Assembly: GCF_047601505.1 (NCBI RefSeq)
Contig: NZ_JASGJD010000001.1
Location: 1,488,001 to 1,552,000, forward strand
Source of the DNA: Cloacibacterium sp047601505
GTDB taxonomy: Bacteria > Bacteroidota > Bacteroidia > Flavobacteriales > Weeksellaceae
Direction: 5' to 3'
Length of the DNA stretch: 64,000 bases
Shown here: piece after piece, positions 61,804-64,000 of the stretch
Layout: every line of letters starts with the position of its first letter
Numbering within the stretch: the stretch's first letter is position 1
Program-made: the position numbers and the translations under genes
The notes under the pieces: model-generated
Told to the model about the DNA's origin: nothing
The model's input: only the letters and a program-made list of their open reading frames with translations
Databases searched by the model: none

Positions 61804-62840
61804 TGAGATTTAAAATTTTCACTTTACTATTTACCACATTCACATTACTTATGAATGCTCAAAATCAACAAAATCTTGATAAAAAACAATCGAGTCTTGT
61901 TTCAATTTCTTCATTGACTGCAATCGGAAATATCGAAGATTTAAAATTGGAATTAAATAAAGCATTAGATTCTGGTTTGGCCATAAATGAAATCAAAGAA
62001 GCTTTGGTACAATTGTATGCTTACTGCGGTTTTCCGAGAAGTTTGAATGCTATCAATACTTTTAAAACTGTTCTTGATGAAAGAAAAGCAAAAGGAATTA
62101 ATGACATCGAAGGCAAAAAAATCATCGTCGAAAATAATGTTGAAGATAAATATGAGCAAGGCAGAAAAACTTTAGAAACATTATCAAAAACATCTCAATC
62201 GAAGCCTGCAAAAGGTTTTGGAGAATTTGCTCCTAGAATTGATACTTTTTTGAAGGAACATTTATTTGCCGATATTTTTGTGAGTGATGTTCTGACGTAT
62301 CAGCAAAGAGAATTGGTTACGATTTCAGCTTTAGCTTCTTTAAATGGTGTTGAATCTCAATTGCAATCACATATCGGGATTGGAAAAAATACAGGAATTA
62401 CGGATAAGCAATTAGAACAATTAGCAGATTTGATACAAGAATTTGTCAGTAAAACTCAAGCCAATACAGTTCGGAAAATCATTGGAAAACCCCTTGTCCC
62501 GATTATTGAAAACGATATGATGATTCGTATTTCGGAAATAGAAATTGTTCCCGAATTTTTGGAAGAATACAAATCGATTCTGAAAGAGGAAGCTTCAGCT
62601 TCAGTGAAATTAGAAAAAGGGGTCATTGCCATTTTTCCAATGTTTCAGCAGAAAAATCCGAATCAAATCAGAATTGTAGAAATGTATGCAGATAAAGAAG
62701 CATATCAATTCCATTTGCAGACGCCACATTTTCAACATTACAAAACATCGACTTTAAAGATGGTGAAATCTTTGGAATTGATTGATATGACTGTAATTGA
62801 TTCGGAAACGATGCAGGATATTTTTAAAAAATTAAAATAA
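61803..62840 (+). CDS. Exported carboxymuconolactone-decarboxylase-family protein with C-terminal ABM-like domain
   Basis: 345 residues with a signal peptide (FTLLFTTFTLLMNAQ). Two AhpD/CMD-type helical segments are visible: ISSLTAIGNIEDLKLELNKA LDSG with YAYCGFPRSLNAINTFK, and REL VTISALASLNGVESQLQSHI. The usual CxxC of AhpD is absent (one Cys in YAYCGFP). The last 110 residues (MIRISEIEIVPEFLEEYKSI to FQHYKTSTLKMVKSLELIDM) resemble an antibiotic-biosynthesis-monooxygenase domain. It is co-translated with the cupin. Confidence 0.82.
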   Translation: MRFKIFTLLFTTFTLLMNAQNQQNLDKKQSSLVSISSLTAIGNIEDLKLELNKALDSGLAINEIKEALVQLYAYCGFPRSLNAINTFKTVLDERKAKGINDIEGKKIIVENNVEDKYEQGRKTLETLSKTSQSKPAKGFGEFAPRIDTFLKEHLFADIFVSDVLTYQQRELVTISALASLNGVESQLQSHIGIGKNTGITDKQLEQLADLIQEFVSKTQANTVRKIIGKPLVPIIENDMMIRISEIEIVPEFLEEYKSILKEEASASVKLEKGVIAIFPMFQQKNPNQIRIVEMYADKEAYQFHLQTPHFQHYKTSTLKMVKSLELIDMTVIDSETMQDIFKKLK

Positions 62841-62858
62841 ATATTAGACTTAATAAAA

Positions 62859-63914
62859 ATGGAAACACAACAAGTAAAAGCATACGGAACTACGGCTGTA
62901 GAAGAGCCATTACATGAAATTACAATTACCAGAAGAACTGTTCAACCTCATGATGTGGAGTTCGAAATTTTATACTGCGGAATTTGCCATAGTGATTTAC
63001 ACCAAATTAAAGGTGATTTCGGAGCTTTTCCTCCTCCAATAGTTCCGGGACACGAGATTTTAGGACGTGTAACAGCTGTTGGAGCTCATGTTAAAAATTT
63101 TAAAATTGGAGATTTGGCAGGAGTTGGCTGTATTGTTGATAGCTGTGGACACTGCGAATATTGTGAAGACGGAATTGAACAATTTTGTGATGAAGGAGTA
63201 ACTTTTTCTTTCAATAGTCCAGATAAAATATCTGGCGGACATACTTTCGGAGGATTTTCTAAAACATATGTTTGTAATGAAAGATATGTACTAAAAATGC
63301 CAGCTTTTGAAAATTTAGCAGCAGCAGCACCTTTGCTTTGTGCTGGAATTACGGTTTACTCTCCTTTGAAACATTGGGGAGCTGGTCCTGGCAAAAAAGT
63401 AGGAGTTTTAGGAATCGGCGGATTGGGACATATGGCGATTAAAATTGCAAAAGCAATGGGCGCTGAGGTGGTAGTTTTCACAACTTCTCCAAGTAAAGTT
63501 GAAGATGCAAAAAGATTAGGAGCAGACGAAGCTGTTTTGTCTTCTGATGCAGAAGCAATGGCAAAATATAACAGAAAATTACATTTTATTGTAGATACAG
63601 TTTCTGCAAAACACGATGTAAATGTTTATCTTAATCTGCTTCGTCACGACGGAACAGTAGTTTTGGTGGGGCTTCCTCCAGAGCCATTAGAAATTGGAGC
63701 TTTCAATGTGGTGAGCGGAAGAAGAAGTTTTGCTGGTTCTAATATTGGAGGTATTGCTGAAACTCAGGAAATGTTAGATTTTTGTTTTGAACATAACATT
63801 ACAGCAGAAAGTGAAATTATTAACATTCAGGATATAAACAAAGCTTTTGAACGTTTAGAAAAAGGAGATGTAAAGTATCGTTTTGTTATTGATATGGCTT
63901 CGTTAGAAAAATAA
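62859..63914 (+). CDS. Zinc-dependent alcohol dehydrogenase, YahK type
   Basis: 351 residues. ILYCGICHSDLHQIKGDFGA gives catalytic Cys and the SDLH motif. PGHEILG, CGHCEYCEDGIEQFC (structural zinc) and VLGIGGLGHMAIKIAKAMGA (coenzyme loop) follow. VDTVSAKHDVNVYLNLLRHD is typical of YahK-like NADPH-dependent aldehyde reductases. It lies 18 bp after the preceding gene, probably in the same operon. It is a cytoplasmic paralogue of the enzyme at 59980. Confidence 0.93.
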   Translation: METQQVKAYGTTAVEEPLHEITITRRTVQPHDVEFEILYCGICHSDLHQIKGDFGAFPPPIVPGHEILGRVTAVGAHVKNFKIGDLAGVGCIVDSCGHCEYCEDGIEQFCDEGVTFSFNSPDKISGGHTFGGFSKTYVCNERYVLKMPAFENLAAAAPLLCAGITVYSPLKHWGAGPGKKVGVLGIGGLGHMAIKIAKAMGAEVVVFTTSPSKVEDAKRLGADEAVLSSDAEAMAKYNRKLHFIVDTVSAKHDVNVYLNLLRHDGTVVLVGLPPEPLEIGAFNVVSGRRSFAGSNIGGIAETQEMLDFCFEHNITAESEIINIQDINKAFERLEKGDVKYRFVIDMASLEK

Positions 63915-64000
63915 TTTAATAAAGTAGAATAAACAATGGTAATGAAAATTTTGCCATTACAAGCAGAAGTCTTTACTGTTGAATAATTGATAAAAAAGTA
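63915..64000. other. Window end, intergenic
   Basis: 86 bp. A short frame (MVMKILPLQAEVFTVE) ends at once, and TGGTAATG with CATTACA forms a weak hairpin. I see no gene. Confidence 0.4.

Noticed and set aside
63935..63985. Short frame MVMKILPLQAEVFTVE at the window end
   Set aside because: Sixteen codons with no family match; probably chance.
1..64000. CRISPR arrays, rRNA and tRNA genes
   Set aside because: I saw no regularly spaced repeats, no rRNA-like sequence and no cloverleaf with the conserved TTCRA loop on either strand by eye. A tRNAscan run would be decisive.

Overview
The window is AT-rich DNA from a member of the Bacteroidota, most likely a flavobacterium of the Weeksellaceae/Chryseobacterium kind. 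Support comes from recurrent TAnnTTTG promoter boxes, a gldD gliding lipoprotein gene, SusB-type GH97 and GH65 sugar genes, RteC/VirE-type conjugative-element genes, a TPR-LuxR regulator and a 29-residue mS38-like ribosomal gene. The species cannot be fixed from the sequence.

Layout. 1-2560: end of a periplasmic alpha-glucan operon (GH97 fragment, then GH65). 2960-6790: start of a decaying conjugative or mobilisable element, with rteC split by an IS982-type insertion, a small HTH gene, a replication-type DNA-binding gene carrying REP-like repeats inside its reading frame, and a DnaC-like ATPase. 7150-13150: a tight six-gene operon of HTH regulator, 5-cytosine methyltransferase, a large protein with two GHKL ATPase modules, a receiver-domain protein, a Vsr-type endonuclease and a metallophosphoesterase. 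This is the best candidate for an undescribed defence or DNA-maintenance system, because modification, repair nuclease and an apparent His-Asp phosphorelay sit in one transcription unit. 13130-16680: an AbiE-like toxin-antitoxin operon with a repeat operator, followed by two damaged genes, one HEPN-like. 16700-18330: a long palindrome and a dead IS3-family element. 18500-24400: small genes, TetR, a TPR-LuxR regulator facing a possible small RNA, and a Fur/Zur-type regulator with a Zn/Cd P-type ATPase. 24500-27000: aldo/keto reductase, thioesterase, L,D-transpeptidase. 27050-32800: a glycerol regulon (outer-membrane protein, glpF, glpK, glpD, divergent GlpR). 32800-35300: membrane protein, aspartyl protease with PDZ, TMEM175 channel. 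35350-42250: a graveyard of a second mobile element in which nearly every gene carries stops or frameshifts (ClbS, VirE-like, HTH, YggS, two GNATs, a monooxygenase, an integrase fragment), plus an IS1182-type insertion. 42600-56700: core chromosome (rng, mS38-like gene, HU, mutY, gldD, PfkB kinase, two SurA-type chaperones, nitronate monooxygenase, rhodanese, queG, a TIGR02117 protein, YceI-porin-YceI). 57430-63920: a redox or detoxification cluster (AraC and HxlR regulators, NTF2-like protein, acetyltransferase, two zinc alcohol dehydrogenases, cupin, carboxymuconolactone decarboxylase).

Regulation. Two promoters in the last cluster, one before the AraC gene and one before the acetyltransferase-dehydrogenase genes, share the same architecture. 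Each has two direct repeats 22 bp apart, with the second repeat starting exactly 37 bp before the -7 box. This predicts that the AraC protein activates both its own gene and the downstream genes. The HxlR gene has its own palindromic operator. The glycerol operon and its repressor share an intergenic region with CGAAA-type half sites.

The contrast between intact core genes and broken cargo genes is consistent throughout. It argues for real decay of mobile DNA rather than poor sequence quality.
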